DNA of 64,000 nt from Pseudonocardia sp. ICBG1293 (lineage in GTDB: Bacteria > Actinomycetota > Actinomycetes > Mycobacteriales > Pseudonocardiaceae): NCBI RefSeq assembly GCF_020131355.1, contig NZ_JAHLEL010000006.1, positions 310,001 to 374,000 on the forward strand, written 5' to 3'. Shown here piece after piece: positions 11,708 through 20,516 of this stretch (position 1 is its first letter; every line of letters begins with the position of its first letter). The notes under the pieces are model-generated. The model had not been told where the DNA came from and did not search any database. It saw only the letters and a program-made list of their open reading frames with translations. The position numbers were made by a program, and so were the translations under genes.

Positions 11708-11766
11708 ATCATGCGGCCGTACCGGTCCGCGGGGAGCCGCACCGGGCGGCGACTACCCTGGTCGCC

Positions 11767-12402
11767 GTGGCACGCATCGTCGTCCTCGACTACGGCTCCG
11801 GGAACCTGCGCTCCGCCGAGCGCGCGCTCGAACGCGTCGGCGCGGACGTCACCGTGACCTCCGACTTCGACGCCGCGACCGAGGCCGACGGCCTCGTCGT
11901 CCCCGGGGTGGGTGCGTTCGCCGCCTGCATGAGGGGCCTGCACGCGGTGCGCGGCCCGCAGATCATCGGGCGTCGCCTGGCCGGCGGCCGCCCGGTGCTG
12001 GGGATCTGTGTCGGCATGCAGGTGATGTTCGAGCGGGGCGTGGAGTTCGACGAGGACACCGAGGGCTGCGGCGAGTGGCCCGGCACCGTCGAGCGGATCC
12101 AGGCCGACGTGCTGCCGCACATGGGCTGGAACACCGTCCGTACCCCGCAGGACAGCACGCTGTTCGCCGGGCTCGACGCGGACACCCGCTTCTACTTCGT
12201 GCACTCCTTCGGCGTGCGGCGCTGGACCCTGGAGCCCTCGCACGCGATCGCCCCGCCGAAGGTCACCTGGGCCCACCACGGCGAGGACGTCGTCGCCGCG
12301 GTGGAGAACGGGCCGCTGTCGGCGACCCAGTTCCACCCGGAGAAATCCGGCGACGCGGGCGCCGCGGTCCTGGAGAACTGGCTGCGGTCGGTCACGGGCT
12401 GA
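11767..12402 (+). CDS. hisH: Imidazole glycerol phosphate synthase, glutaminase subunit
   Basis: Class I glutamine amidotransferase that supplies ammonia to HisF. The 211 residues have the expected motifs: [12 protein letters not shown] at the start, [11 protein letters not shown] near 44-54, the nucleophile elbow GICVGMQ (Cys near 82) and the His-Glu pair in QFHPEKSG near 191-198. The GTG at 11767 has TACCCT (11754-11759) 7 nt upstream, so it is probably leaderless with its own promoter, separate from hisDCB. Its partner hisF is 3.2 kb downstream, after three minus-strand genes. Confidence 0.96.
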   Translation: MARIVVLDYGSGNLRSAERALERVGADVTVTSDFDAATEADGLVVPGVGAFAACMRGLHAVRGPQIIGRRLAGGRPVLGICVGMQVMFERGVEFDEDTEGCGEWPGTVERIQADVLPHMGWNTVRTPQDSTLFAGLDADTRFYFVHSFGVRRWTLEPSHAIAPPKVTWAHHGEDVVAAVENGPLSATQFHPEKSGDAGAAVLENWLRSVTG

Positions 12403-12462
12403 GCGGGCCGCCTGCTCAGGACGCGGCGAACACCGCGACCTCACTGCCGTCGGGCCGCGCGG

Positions 12463-13272
12463 TCACCGTGCCGCGCCGTCCGTGCAGGTGATCTCGACGG
12501 CCGGGCCCGAGCCGGGGTCGAACACCATCAGCCGCACGGAGCGGGCGCCGGGGACACCGGTCGCCCGAGGTGCGTCGGCGAGCAGGCCCGCGAGGGCGGT
12601 CGTGTCGAGGTCGCCCAGGTCGACGGTGCGCTGATCGGGGTCACGGGCGATCGCGGACACGACGTCGAGCCCGGTGAGCCCGGCCCCCGGCGTCCAGGTG
12701 TAGGTCCGGTCCGCGCGTGGGTTCCCCGGCTCGGCGATCCGGACCCCGCCGTCGTCGGGGCCGCGTACCGACAGCGAGTCGACGACGGTGCCACCCGAGA
12801 CGCGGCGGACGGCCGCGACCAGCTCGGTCAGGCCCCGGTCGGTCCGCAGGTCGACCGACTCGACGACGGCCGGGGCGGTGACGGGGACGGGTGCGGCCGC
12901 CGTGGGAGGCGGCACCGGTGGCTGGTGCACCGGGCGGGAGACGACGGCGTGCGCGACGGCCGTCGCCGCGACCAGCGCGACGGCGACACCGATCCGCACC
13001 GGCCAGTAGCCCGGCGCGTCCCGGTCCCGCCGTGTGGGGGAGGCCGCCACGCTCCGGGACGGCTCCCGGCGTACTCGCGCGACCCCGGGAAGCTGCAGGT
13101 CCGCGGTGAGCGCGGTGAGGTCACCGATGTGCCCCGCCCGCAGCGCGGCGGCGATCCGGGTCCGGTGCTCGACGCCGTCGATCTGGCCCTCGGCGAAGGC
13201 GACGTCGAGCCGGTCGCAGGTCGCGGTCCGGTCGGAGTCACGGGCCCGCTTGCGGGAACGGAGGGAAGGCAC
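12463..13272 (-). CDS. DUF1707 domain membrane protein, C-terminus possibly frameshifted
   Basis: About 269 residues. An N-terminal DUF1707-like module (CDRLDVAFAEGQIDGVEHRTRI... near 19-60, with the usual Glu/Asp-rich helix and LTALTADL) is followed by one membrane helix (IGVAVALVAATAVAHAVV near 95-112) and an extracytoplasmic domain. Function unknown. The protein ends at CTDGAAR, but the next frame continues as GTVTARPDGSEVAVFAAS to a stop at 12416, which reads like the natural tail. One missing base near 12480 would explain this. Confidence 0.72.
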   Translation of the reverse strand: MPSLRSRKRARDSDRTATCDRLDVAFAEGQIDGVEHRTRIAAALRAGHIGDLTALTADLQLPGVARVRREPSRSVAASPTRRDRDAPGYWPVRIGVAVALVAATAVAHAVVSRPVHQPPVPPPTAAAPVPVTAPAVVESVDLRTDRGLTELVAAVRRVSGGTVVDSLSVRGPDDGGVRIAEPGNPRADRTYTWTPGAGLTGLDVVSAIARDPDQRTVDLGDLDTTALAGLLADAPRATGVPGARSVRLMVFDPGSGPAVEITCTDGAAR

Positions 13273-13327
13273 GGCGGCGAGTGTGACGGCCGCGCACGAC
13301 GACCGTGGCCGTTCCGCGGAACGCGCC

Positions 13328-14023
13328 TCAGCCCAGCGCGTACTCGCCGGAGCGCAGGTCGAACGTCACCGTCCGCCGGTCGTCGCGCAGCGCCTGCAGG
13401 ACCTGCCCGACGAGAGTGCCGACGTCGGAGCCCTCCTTCAACCCCGACGGCACCGTCCCGGCGACGGCGCGGTCGGCGAGCCCGGTCCCGATGTGCGGCG
13501 GGCGGATGTCCAGCACCCGCACGCCCTGCCTGCGCACGCCACCGCGGGTCGCGGTCAGCCACGCCGACAGCGCCGCCTTCGACGCCGAGTAGGCGGCCAT
13601 CCCCGGGGTGGGCACGTCGGCGAGGATCGCCGAGATCATCGCGAGGGTCCCGCCGCCGTCGGCCTTCGACGGGAAGCGGGCCAGCGCCGCCCGCCCGATC
13701 GCCATCGGGGCCTGCGCGTTCACCGTCAGCAGGTGCTCGGTGACGACGTCGTTCTCGGCCTCCTCGCCGAACCCGGCGACGCCGATCGCGACGAGCACCA
13801 GGTCCAGCCCGCCGAGCGCGTCGGCGGCCTCGTCGACGACGGCGGCGCAGCGCTCCAGGTCCAGCGCGTCGAGGGTGAACGTGGGCTCCCCGTCCGCCCC
13901 GGCGGGCTCGGTGCGGCCCGCGAGCGCGAGCGTCGCACCCTGGTCGCGCAGCGCCTCGGTGAGCGCGCCGCCCAGCACACCCGTCGCCCCGACCACCAGC
14001 GTCCGCGCCCCGGAGAGTTCCAT
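13328..14023 (-). CDS. Short-chain dehydrogenase/reductase
   Basis: About 231 residues of the classical SDR fold. The cofactor loop TLVVGATGVLGGAL is near residues 8-21. NAQAPM stands near 110 in place of NNAG, a Ser is present in the AMISAIL strand near 135, and the catalytic pair YSASK is near 150. The late IRPPHIGTGL segment replaces the usual PG motif. NAD(P)-dependent oxidoreductase of unknown substrate. TACCGT lies 6 nt before the ATG (leaderless-type). Followed 38 nt downstream, on the same strand's upstream side, by the Nei-type glycosylase gene. Confidence 0.85.
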   Translation of the reverse strand: MELSGARTLVVGATGVLGGALTEALRDQGATLALAGRTEPAGADGEPTFTLDALDLERCAAVVDEAADALGGLDLVLVAIGVAGFGEEAENDVVTEHLLTVNAQAPMAIGRAALARFPSKADGGGTLAMISAILADVPTPGMAAYSASKAALSAWLTATRGGVRRQGVRVLDIRPPHIGTGLADRAVAGTVPSGLKEGSDVGTLVGQVLQALRDDRRTVTFDLRSGEYALG

Positions 14024-14060
14024 GATCCGACGGTAGGGCGATCCGGCGACGGCCGCGCGC

Positions 14061-14843
14061 TCACCGCTGGCAGCGCGGGCACCACCACGTCTCGCGGCCG
14101 TGCGGGGTGCGTTCCGCCGGCGCGAACGCGACGGGGGCGCCGCAGCGGAGGCAGGGCCTGCGGTAGCGGCCGTACACGAAGTGCCGCGGCCGGACCCGTC
14201 CGGTGGTGTTCTGTGCCGGGTTGCGGACGACCGCGTCGCGCAGCAGCGCGCGGCCGTGCCCGAGGAGCGCGCCGGCGTCGTCGACCGCGGAGCACGCCCG
14301 CCACGGGGAGACCCGCTCCAGGAACAGCAGCTCCTGGGCCCACATGTTCCCCAGCCCGGCGACGACCCGCTGGTCCAGCAGCGCCGCCAGCACCGCCCGG
14401 CCGGGGTCGGCGCGCAGCCGGGCGAGGGCCGCGTCGCCGTCGAAGGTGTCGCCGAGCAGGTCGGGACCCAGGTGCCCGACGACGGTGTGCTCCTCGCGGG
14501 TCGGGAGCACGGCCAGCACCGGCAGCCCGATCCCGGCCAGGGTGCGGCCGTCGGCGAGGTGCAGCGCGATCCGCAGATCCGCCGCGACGTCGCGGGGGAG
14601 CCGCTTCCCGGGCCGCAGCACCGACCAGCGACCGGACATCCGCAGGTGCGAGTGCACGGTCCAGCCGTCGTCGGTACGGGCCAGCAGGTGCTTGCCGCGC
14701 GGCACCCAGCCGGTGATCGTCCGGCCGGACAGGTCGGCTCCGGCGTAGCGCGGGTGGCGCACGTCCGAGCGTGCGACGACCGCACCCGCGGTCGCGGAGT
14801 CCAGCCGCGCCGCGAGCCGGAAGATGCTGTCCCCCTCGGCCAC
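14061..14843 (-). CDS. nei: Fpg/Nei-family DNA glycosylase with Ala at position 2
   Basis: Endonuclease VIII-like bifunctional glycosylase/AP lyase, about 260 residues. Seen are the start [14 protein letters not shown], the conserved Lys region [12 protein letters not shown] near 49-60, [10 protein letters not shown] near 64-73, the helix-two-turn-helix [20 protein letters not shown] (GN near 170) and the C-terminal zinc finger CLRC...CPRC. The family normally starts MPEGD, Pro2 being the nucleophile; here the codon is GCC (Ala). The Glu3 residue is kept. The N-terminal amine of Ala could still act, as NEIL3 uses Val2. GTG start, no clear ribosome site. Confidence 0.88.
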   Translation of the reverse strand: MAEGDSIFRLAARLDSATAGAVVARSDVRHPRYAGADLSGRTITGWVPRGKHLLARTDDGWTVHSHLRMSGRWSVLRPGKRLPRDVAADLRIALHLADGRTLAGIGLPVLAVLPTREEHTVVGHLGPDLLGDTFDGDAALARLRADPGRAVLAALLDQRVVAGLGNMWAQELLFLERVSPWRACSAVDDAGALLGHGRALLRDAVVRNPAQNTTGRVRPRHFVYGRYRRPCLRCGAPVAFAPAERTPHGRETWWCPRCQR

Positions 14844-14880
14844 CCCCGGAGGCTACGAGCGACGCGGATACGCTGGCGCG

Positions 14881-15630
14881 GTGAGCTTCACGTTGCTTCC
14901 CGCGGTGGACGTCGTCGACGGGCAGGCCGTCCGGCTGGTGCAGGGCGAGGCCGGCACCGAGACCGGCTACGGTTCGCCCCTGGAGGCGGCCATGACCTGG
15001 CAGGCCGGCGGTGCCGAGTGGGTCCACCTGGTGGACCTCGACGCCGCGTTCGGCCGTGGCTCGAACGCCGAGCTGCTGGCCGAGGTGGTCGGGAAGCTCG
15101 ATCTGCGGGTCGAGCTGTCCGGCGGCATCCGCGACGACGAGTCCCTGGAGCGCGCGCTGTCCACCGGCGCGGCCCGGCTCAACCTCGGGACCGCGGCGCT
15201 GGAGCAGCCCGAGTGGTGCCGTCGGGTCCTCGCCGAGCACGGCGAGAAGATCGCGATCGGGTTCGACGTCAAGATGATCGACGGTCGACGCCGGGTCGCC
15301 GGCCGCGGCTGGACCTCCGACGGCGGCGACCTCTGGGAGGTCCTCGCCCGCCTCGACGCCGACGGCGCGACCCGCTACATCGTCACCGACGTCTCCAAGG
15401 ACGGCACCCTCCAGGGCCCGAACGTCGAGCTGCTGACCGAGGTCGCGCACGCCACGACCGCGCCGGTCATCGCGTCGGGAGGGATCTCCGAGGTGTCCGA
15501 CCTGACCCGGCTCGCGGAGGTCGCCGCGACCGGTGTCGGCATCGAGGGCTCGATCATCGGCAAGGCGCTCTACGCCGGCCGGTTCACCCTGCCCGAGGCA
15601 CTGGCGGCGGTGGCGGCGGTGAGCGTCTGA
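14881..15630 (+). CDS. priA: Bifunctional phosphoribosyl isomerase A (HisA/TrpF)
   Basis: TIM-barrel isomerase acting on ProFAR in histidine synthesis and, in actinobacteria, also on phosphoribosyl-anthranilate in tryptophan synthesis. 249 residues, normal. Catalytic Asp in [17 protein letters not shown] (near residue 9-11) and in [10 protein letters not shown] (near 170), with phosphate loops SGGIRDD and ASGGISE. TACGCT (14869-14874) lies 6 nt before the GTG, so probably leaderless. No trpF gene is present near trpE/trpC, consistent with PriA serving both pathways. Ends TGATG, overlapping hisF. Confidence 0.95.
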   Translation: MSFTLLPAVDVVDGQAVRLVQGEAGTETGYGSPLEAAMTWQAGGAEWVHLVDLDAAFGRGSNAELLAEVVGKLDLRVELSGGIRDDESLERALSTGAARLNLGTAALEQPEWCRRVLAEHGEKIAIGFDVKMIDGRRRVAGRGWTSDGGDLWEVLARLDADGATRYIVTDVSKDGTLQGPNVELLTEVAHATTAPVIASGGISEVSDLTRLAEVAATGVGIEGSIIGKALYAGRFTLPEALAAVAAVSV

Positions 15631-16403
15631 TGGGCGTCGCGGTCCGCGTCATCCCCTGTCTGGACGTCGACGCCGGGCGGGTGGTGAAGGGCGTCAACTT
15701 CCGGGAGCTGCGCGACGCCGGGGACCCGGTGGAGATGGCCCGTGTGTACGACTCCGAGGGCGCCGACGAGCTGACCTTCCTCGACGTCACCGCCTCCTCC
15801 TCGGAGCGCGGGACGATGATCGACGTGGTGCGTCGTACCGCCGAGCAGGTGTTCATCCCGCTGACCGTCGGCGGCGGCATCCGCACCCCGGACGACGTCG
15901 ACCGGATGCTCCGCGCGGGCGCGGACAAGGTGTCGGTGAACACCGCCGCGATCGCCCGGCCCACGCTGCTGCACGAGATGTCGCGCCGCTTCGGCAGCCA
16001 GTGCATCGTGCTGTCGGTGGACGCCCGCCGGGTGCCGGAGGGGGAGCGGCCGCAGCCGTCGGGCTGGGAGGTCACCACGCACGGCGGGCGCCGCTCCGCC
16101 GGGATCGACGCCGTCGAGTGGGCCGAGCGCGGCCAGGAGCTCGGGGTCGGGGAGATCCTGCTGAACTCGATGGACGCCGACGGCACCCGCGCCGGGTTCG
16201 ACCTGGACATGCTGACCGCGGTCCGCAAGGTCGTCGACGTCCCGGTGATCGCCTCCGGCGGTGCCGGAGCGGTCGAGCACTTCGCCCCGGCCGTGCGGGC
16301 CGGAGCGGACGCGGTGCTGGCCGCCAGCGTGTTCCACTTCGGTCAGCTGCGGATCGGCGAGGTCAAGGACGCGCTGCGCGCGGAGGGGGTCGAGATCCGA
16401 TGA
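15630..16403 (+). CDS. hisF: Imidazole glycerol phosphate synthase, cyclase subunit
   Basis: Cyclase that uses HisH-derived ammonia to form imidazole glycerol phosphate and AICAR. 257 residues, the family's usual length. Motifs: [17 protein letters not shown] at the N-terminus (catalytic Asp11), [25 protein letters not shown] near 81-105 (key Gly and Asp residues), [14 protein letters not shown] near 171-184 with the second catalytic Asp, and [11 protein letters not shown] near 200. The ATG shares its A with the priA stop; the stop overlaps hisI by 4 nt. Confidence 0.97.
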   Translation: MGVAVRVIPCLDVDAGRVVKGVNFRELRDAGDPVEMARVYDSEGADELTFLDVTASSSERGTMIDVVRRTAEQVFIPLTVGGGIRTPDDVDRMLRAGADKVSVNTAAIARPTLLHEMSRRFGSQCIVLSVDARRVPEGERPQPSGWEVTTHGGRRSAGIDAVEWAERGQELGVGEILLNSMDADGTRAGFDLDMLTAVRKVVDVPVIASGGAGAVEHFAPAVRAGADAVLAASVFHFGQLRIGEVKDALRAEGVEIR

Positions 16404-16789
16404 CCACACAGGACACCCGGGTCGGCGCCGGTGAGTCCGCGCTCGACCCGGGCATCGCGGCCCGCCTCAAGCGCGACGCCGACGGGCTGGTCTGCGCCGT
16501 GGTGCAGTCCCGCGCCGGTGAGGTGCTGATGGTCGGCTGGATGGACGACGAGGCGCTGCACCGCACCCTGACCACCGGCCGGGGGACCTACTGGTCGCGG
16601 TCGCGGCAGGAGTACTGGGTCAAGGGGGCCACCTCCGGGCACGTCCAGCACGTGCACGAGGTGCGGCTCGACTGCGACGGCGACGCGGTGCTCGTGGTCG
16701 TCGACCAGGAGGGGCCTGCGTGCCACACCGGCACCCGGACCTGCTTCGACACCGACGTCCTGCTCGCCGGGGGCGGCGCCGGGGTGTGA
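16400..16789 (+). CDS. hisI: Phosphoribosyl-AMP cyclohydrolase
   Basis: Opens the adenine ring of PR-AMP (third step of histidine synthesis), a Zn/Mg enzyme. 129 residues, without the fused HisE domain found in enterobacteria. Seen: [31 protein letters not shown] near 64-80, [15 protein letters not shown] with metal-binding Asp/Cys residues near 90-103 and the [12 protein letters not shown] zinc segment near 110-121. ATG overlaps the hisF stop. Last gene of the priA-hisF-hisI unit, with a hairpin across its stop codon. Confidence 0.96.
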   Translation: MTTQDTRVGAGESALDPGIAARLKRDADGLVCAVVQSRAGEVLMVGWMDDEALHRTLTTGRGTYWSRSRQEYWVKGATSGHVQHVHEVRLDCDGDAVLVVVDQEGPACHTGTRTCFDTDVLLAGGGAGV

Positions 16790-16800
16790 GTTCCCCGGTG
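16777..16800 (+). terminator. Hairpin at the end of hisI
   Basis: CCGGGG (16779-16784) and CCCCGG (16793-16798) form a short GC-rich stem over the hisI stop, with an 8-nt loop. There is no T-run, as is usual in high-GC actinobacteria. Probable end of the priA-hisF-hisI message. Confidence 0.5.
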
Positions 16801-16832
16801 CGACGACGGGGCGGATCGGGCACCCTCGGGAG

Positions 16833-17036
16833 ATGGATCCCGAGGACAACGCGCAGGACTGCCACGACCCGCGTGCCCGCTGGCGGACCATGCCCGAGCC
16901 GGTTCGTCCGGAGCAGTGGGTCGCCGAGCACGACACGGACCCGATCCCGGAGTCGCTGGCCGAGGCCGAGGCCCGCCGCGAGGAGCAGGAACGGACCTAC
17001 CTCGTGACCCGGCTCGGGTGCGGCGGCGGGATCTGA
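16833..17036 (+). CDS. Small hypothetical protein (67 aa)
   Basis: Charged 67-residue protein beginning MDPEDNAQDCHDPRARWR and ending in a Gly-rich tail (TRLGCGGGI). An acidic, helix-prone middle (LAEAEARREEQERTYL) is visible; no membrane segment. I do not recognise the family. CACCCT lies 6 nt before the ATG, resembling the leaderless -10 boxes of neighbouring genes. It is on the same strand as hisI but after its hairpin, and convergent with the DUF2236 gene. Confidence 0.6.
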   Translation: MDPEDNAQDCHDPRARWRTMPEPVRPEQWVAEHDTDPIPESLAEAEARREEQERTYLVTRLGCGGGI

Positions 17037-17040
17037 CCGC

Positions 17041-17958
17041 TCACGGGTGCGCCGGCGGCATCGGTGGCGGCTGGGCGGGCGCCGAGGTGACCCACCGGAT
17101 CCCGGCGGTGATCGCGTGCCCACCGGCCCGCACCACGGTCGCCTCGGCGACGGGCAGCCAGGGCAGGCGCAGCGGCAGCCGCGTCCAGCGCGGCATCAGC
17201 CCCACCGACGCGGCGGCCAGCACCGAGTACGGCACCCGCGCCGACAGCGGCAGCGGCGGCTCCCACAGCAGGAACCGGGCGGCGTCGCGGGCGGCGGGGG
17301 TCCCGGCCAGCTCGGGCCGGTACCCGTCGAGCTGCGCCCGCAGCTCCGCGGTGGACTCGGGCGGGTCGGGCACGCCCAGCTTCCGGGCGACGAGCGCGGT
17401 GTCGGCGACGTAGGCGTCGCGCCCGGCGGCGTCGAGCGGGGTGGTGCCGTAGCGGTCGTGTGCGGTGAGGAAGCTGTCGATCTCGGCGATGTGCACCCAG
17501 CGGAGCAGGTGCGGGTCCGACGCCGAGTACGGCCGCCCGTCCGGCGCCGTCCCGCGGACGTGGACGTGGGCCCGCTGGATCCGCGCGATCACCCGCTCGG
17601 CCTCCTCGGCCGGGCCGAACGTCGTCGCGGCCAGGAAGTAGGAGGTGCGCTGCAGCCGTCCCCACGGGTCGCCCCGGAACCCGGAGTGCCCGGCGACCCC
17701 GGCCATGGCCAGCGGGTGCAGCGACTGCAGCAGCAGCGCCCGCAGCCCGCCGACGAACATCGACGCGTCGCCGTGCACGGTGCGGATCGCGGCGTCCTCG
17801 GGGAACCAGCGCGGGCCCTCGGCGCCGAGCACGCGGGCCCGGCGGCCGGAGCCCTCGTCCCCGGCGACCCGGCTGAACACCGCCGAGCCGACCCGCGAGC
17901 GCAGGGCCGCGAGCCGGTCGGTGACGGCGTCGGGGAGCCGGGCGGACAGATCGACCAT
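17041..17958 (-). CDS. DUF2236 (MpaB-like) oxygenase family protein
   Basis: 305 residues matching the DUF2236 family, whose fungal member MpaB'/rubber oxygenase relatives are haem or metal oxygenases. Seen are FLGGLRALLLQSLHPLAMAG-type text (here FVGGLRALLLQSLHPLAM near 73-90, with conserved Gln-Ser-x-His-Pro), GRLQRTSYFLAATTFG near 107-122, and HLLRWVHIAEIDSFL near 160-174. The histidines in QSLHP and WVH are the likely metal/haem ligands. Substrate unknown. CACACT lies 6 nt before the ATG. Confidence 0.82.
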   Translation of the reverse strand: MVDLSARLPDAVTDRLAALRSRVGSAVFSRVAGDEGSGRRARVLGAEGPRWFPEDAAIRTVHGDASMFVGGLRALLLQSLHPLAMAGVAGHSGFRGDPWGRLQRTSYFLAATTFGPAEEAERVIARIQRAHVHVRGTAPDGRPYSASDPHLLRWVHIAEIDSFLTAHDRYGTTPLDAAGRDAYVADTALVARKLGVPDPPESTAELRAQLDGYRPELAGTPAARDAARFLLWEPPLPLSARVPYSVLAAASVGLMPRWTRLPLRLPWLPVAEATVVRAGGHAITAGIRWVTSAPAQPPPMPPAHP

Positions 17959-18014
17959 GGCCCCAGTGTGCGGTCGGGCCGGGACGGCGGCCACCGCTCC
18001 TGCGCGGTCGTCGG

Positions 18015-18185
18015 TCAGGCGCCGACTCCCACCTCGTCGGAACGGCGGGACCGGGTGACGGCCAGAGACCCGGTCACGCAGATGAGGAGGTTGGCCGCGA
18101 GACCGACCAGCCCGGCGCTCGACGTCTCCTCCTCCCGCAACCGGGAGCCGGCGGGACGGACGCCGCAGACCGTCGCGCCGGTCAT
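18015..18185 (-). CDS. Small membrane protein (56 aa), coupled to its upstream neighbour
   Basis: 56 residues starting MTGATVCGVRPAGS, with a basic/acidic stretch (RLREEETSS) then one membrane helix (AGLVGLAANLLICVTGSLAV) and a charged tail. Its ATG overlaps the TGA of the 292-residue membrane protein in the ATGA arrangement, the main evidence that it is real. No family recognised. Possibly a partner subunit of the larger membrane protein (inference). Confidence 0.6.
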   Translation of the reverse strand: MTGATVCGVRPAGSRLREEETSSAGLVGLAANLLICVTGSLAVTRSRRSDEVGVGA

Positions 18186-19060
18186 CCGGCACGAGGCCAG
18201 GTGACGGCGACCAGCGCCGCCACGGCGAGCGCGAACCCGGAGAGCAGGCCCGCCAGGTTCCCGAGCCCGTACGCCGCGGCCCCCGCGGCCGACAGCGGTG
18301 AGCCGCCCATCGTCGTGGCCGCGGTCCACAGCCCGTCGGCGAACGGGACGGCACTGCCCGTCCACGCGGCGAGGACCGCGAGCGGCCCGCCCGTGCCTCG
18401 GACCAGCGCGGCGGCGCCCCCGATCCCGGCCACGGCGACGGCGGCGACCACCACACCCTGCACCAGCAGCGGCACCGAGCCGGACAGGACCCCGTACGCG
18501 ACGCCGAGCCCGGCGCCGAGCACACCGGTCACCGCACCGCCGCCGAGCAGTACCCGTCCCAGCTCGGGGGCGGGTCCGGCGGGCCGTGGCCCGGAGCCCC
18601 ACCGCTCGCGGGCCAGCAGGGCGAACGCGGCCAGCAGGAACACCCCCTGCCAGGCGAACCCGCCGTAGACCGTCGGCCGCACCCACGGTTCCATACCCGT
18701 GCCCGCGGTGTCGGGGAACAGCAGCGTCAGCGGGAACGAGACGAGCGCGATCGGTGCCAGCAGGCCGGTCGCGACCCAGGCCGGGAGCAGCACCACCACC
18801 GCCGGGGCGCGCAATGGGTACCGCGACCCGAGTGTCACGGCCACCGCGACCAGGCACAGGTCCAGGCCCACGGTGATGGCGTTGAGCAGGGCCATCGACC
18901 CTCCCGCGACCAGGGCGGGGTCGCTCAGCCCGACCGGGTGACCGGTCAGCCAGGCGGTCTTGAGGGCGAGGTAGGGCAGGGTCCCGGCGGCGGCTGCGGC
19001 GCCCAGGGCGCGGCGCGGGCGGCGGGTGTCCGGCGGGGCCGGAAGGTCGGTGGTCGTCAT
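18182..19060 (-). CDS. Polytopic membrane protein of unknown function
   Basis: 292 residues with about eight to nine hydrophobic segments, starting near residue 25 (LGAAAAAGTLPYLALKTAWLT). Loops are short and there is no recognisable catalytic motif; a PW-containing loop (GMEPWVRPTVYGGFAW) stands out near 145-160. It is divergent from the histidine kinase across 109 bp, and the response regulator follows, so it could be the target or an accessory sensor of that system (inference). Followed by the coupled 56-residue membrane protein. Confidence 0.7.
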   Translation of the reverse strand: MTTTDLPAPPDTRRPRRALGAAAAAGTLPYLALKTAWLTGHPVGLSDPALVAGGSMALLNAITVGLDLCLVAVAVTLGSRYPLRAPAVVVLLPAWVATGLLAPIALVSFPLTLLFPDTAGTGMEPWVRPTVYGGFAWQGVFLLAAFALLARERWGSGPRPAGPAPELGRVLLGGGAVTGVLGAGLGVAYGVLSGSVPLLVQGVVVAAVAVAGIGGAAALVRGTGGPLAVLAAWTGSAVPFADGLWTAATTMGGSPLSAAGAAAYGLGNLAGLLSGFALAVAALVAVTWPRAG

Positions 19061-19169
19061 GGCGTCCACGGTCCGGCGCCGGCGCCCGCGGCGGATCCCG
19101 CCTGCGAGGGGGACCGGCTCCCCCGCGCGAGGGAGCCGGGCACCCGCCCCGGTCTGCGACGATCGGCGG

Positions 19170-20477
19170 GTGGAGATCGCCGTCGCCGCGCGCCGCGCCG
19201 TGCACTGCCTGCTCGGGGCGGTCATCGGGCTGCCCTACGTCGCGGTGGCGTGGCTCGTGGCGGGCACCGGCGCGGCCGCAGGGCCCGCGGTGGCGCTCGC
19301 GCTGGGCGTGCCGGCCGTCGTCGTGGGGGCGGGGGTGCTGGTGCTGCCGGGTGTGCGGGAGCTGGCGACCACGGCCGCCCGCACCCTGCTCGACGCCGAC
19401 CTCCCCGACCCACGCGGCGGCGGACGGCTGCGAGGTGCGGCCTGGATGCTGCTCGCGGTGCTCATGGGCGCGGTGGGTGCCGCCGCCGTCCTGTGGCTGG
19501 TCCCGACCGCGGTCGCGCTGCTGCAGGCGCCCTGGGTGCTGCGGTCGCCGCTGCCGACCGGGACAGCCGCCTGGTGGTGCCCGCCCGCGGCGGTGGCGGC
19601 CGTGCTGCTCGCCGCGGCCGTCCCGGCGGGACTGGGCGTGGTGCAGGCCCGCTTCGCGGCCCGCGTCCTCGGCCCGACCCCCGCCGAGCGCCTGGCCGCC
19701 GAGCTGGACCGGGAACGGCGCCGGGCCGAGCAGCGGGCCGCACGGGACCGGCTGGCGGGGGAGCTGCACGACTCGGTGGGCCACGCGCTGACCGTGACGA
19801 CGCTGCAGGCCGGAGCGGCCGCGGAGCTGCTGGACAGTGACCCGGCGTTCGTCCGGCGGGCGCTGGCCGCGATCGCCGACACCGGCCGGGCCGCCCTCGA
19901 CGACCTCGACCACGTCCTCGGGCTGTTGGCGCGCGACCCCGACGCGGTGCCGGTCGACCCGCCCGGCCCGACCGGCCACGGGGGCCCGGGCCACACGCCC
20001 GGTCCCGCCGGCTCCCCGGGGCCCGCCGGGACCGACCGTCCTGCCGCGGACCTCGACGACCTCAGCACCCTGCTCGCGGGTGTCCGAGCCGCGGGGGCCG
20101 ACCTGACCGCCACGGTGGACGACGGCCCGCCGGTCCCCGGCACGGTCTCGCGCGAGGCGTACCGGCTGGCCCGCGAGGCGCTGACCAACGCGCTGCGTCA
20201 CGCAGGACCGGGCCCGGTCGTGCTCGTCCTGCGCCGCGCCGGGGGCGGGCTGACCCTGACCGTCATCAGCCCGCTCGGCCCACCCGTCCCGCCCCGCGAC
20301 GGCGGCGGGCGCGGTCTGGCCGGCGCCGCCGCCCGGGTCGCGCTGCTCGGGGGCGGGCTCGACGCCGGCCCGCGCGGCGGTCACTGGGTGCTGCACGCCC
20401 GGCTGCCCGGTCCCGGGGCCCACAGCGGGACCGACGACCGGCGCGGCGGAGCACGCGCGGCGGGACCGTCGCGGTAG
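19170..20477 (+). CDS. Sensor histidine kinase, HisKA_3 (NarL-partner) type
   Basis: 435 residues. The N-terminal 150 residues carry four to five membrane helices with no large periplasmic domain. Then comes a linker and the dimerisation helix with ELHDSVGHALTVTTLQ (phospho-His near 200). The ATPase domain has YRLAREALTNALRHAG near 330-345 (N box) and GGGRGLAGAAARVALLGG near 377-394 (G2 box). A Pro/Gly-rich loop (GHGGPGHTPGPAGSPGP, near 270-287) interrupts the HisKA_3-ATPase linker. GACGAT lies 6 nt before the GTG. Pairs with the regulator 39 nt downstream; signal unknown. Confidence 0.9.
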   Translation: MEIAVAARRAVHCLLGAVIGLPYVAVAWLVAGTGAAAGPAVALALGVPAVVVGAGVLVLPGVRELATTAARTLLDADLPDPRGGGRLRGAAWMLLAVLMGAVGAAAVLWLVPTAVALLQAPWVLRSPLPTGTAAWWCPPAAVAAVLLAAAVPAGLGVVQARFAARVLGPTPAERLAAELDRERRRAEQRAARDRLAGELHDSVGHALTVTTLQAGAAAELLDSDPAFVRRALAAIADTGRAALDDLDHVLGLLARDPDAVPVDPPGPTGHGGPGHTPGPAGSPGPAGTDRPAADLDDLSTLLAGVRAAGADLTATVDDGPPVPGTVSREAYRLAREALTNALRHAGPGPVVLVLRRAGGGLTLTVISPLGPPVPPRDGGGRGLAGAAARVALLGGGLDAGPRGGHWVLHARLPGPGAHSGTDDRRGGARAAGPSR

Positions 20478-20516
20478 GACGGACCGGAACGGGTCCGGTG
20501 GCGGGGAGGGGGAACG

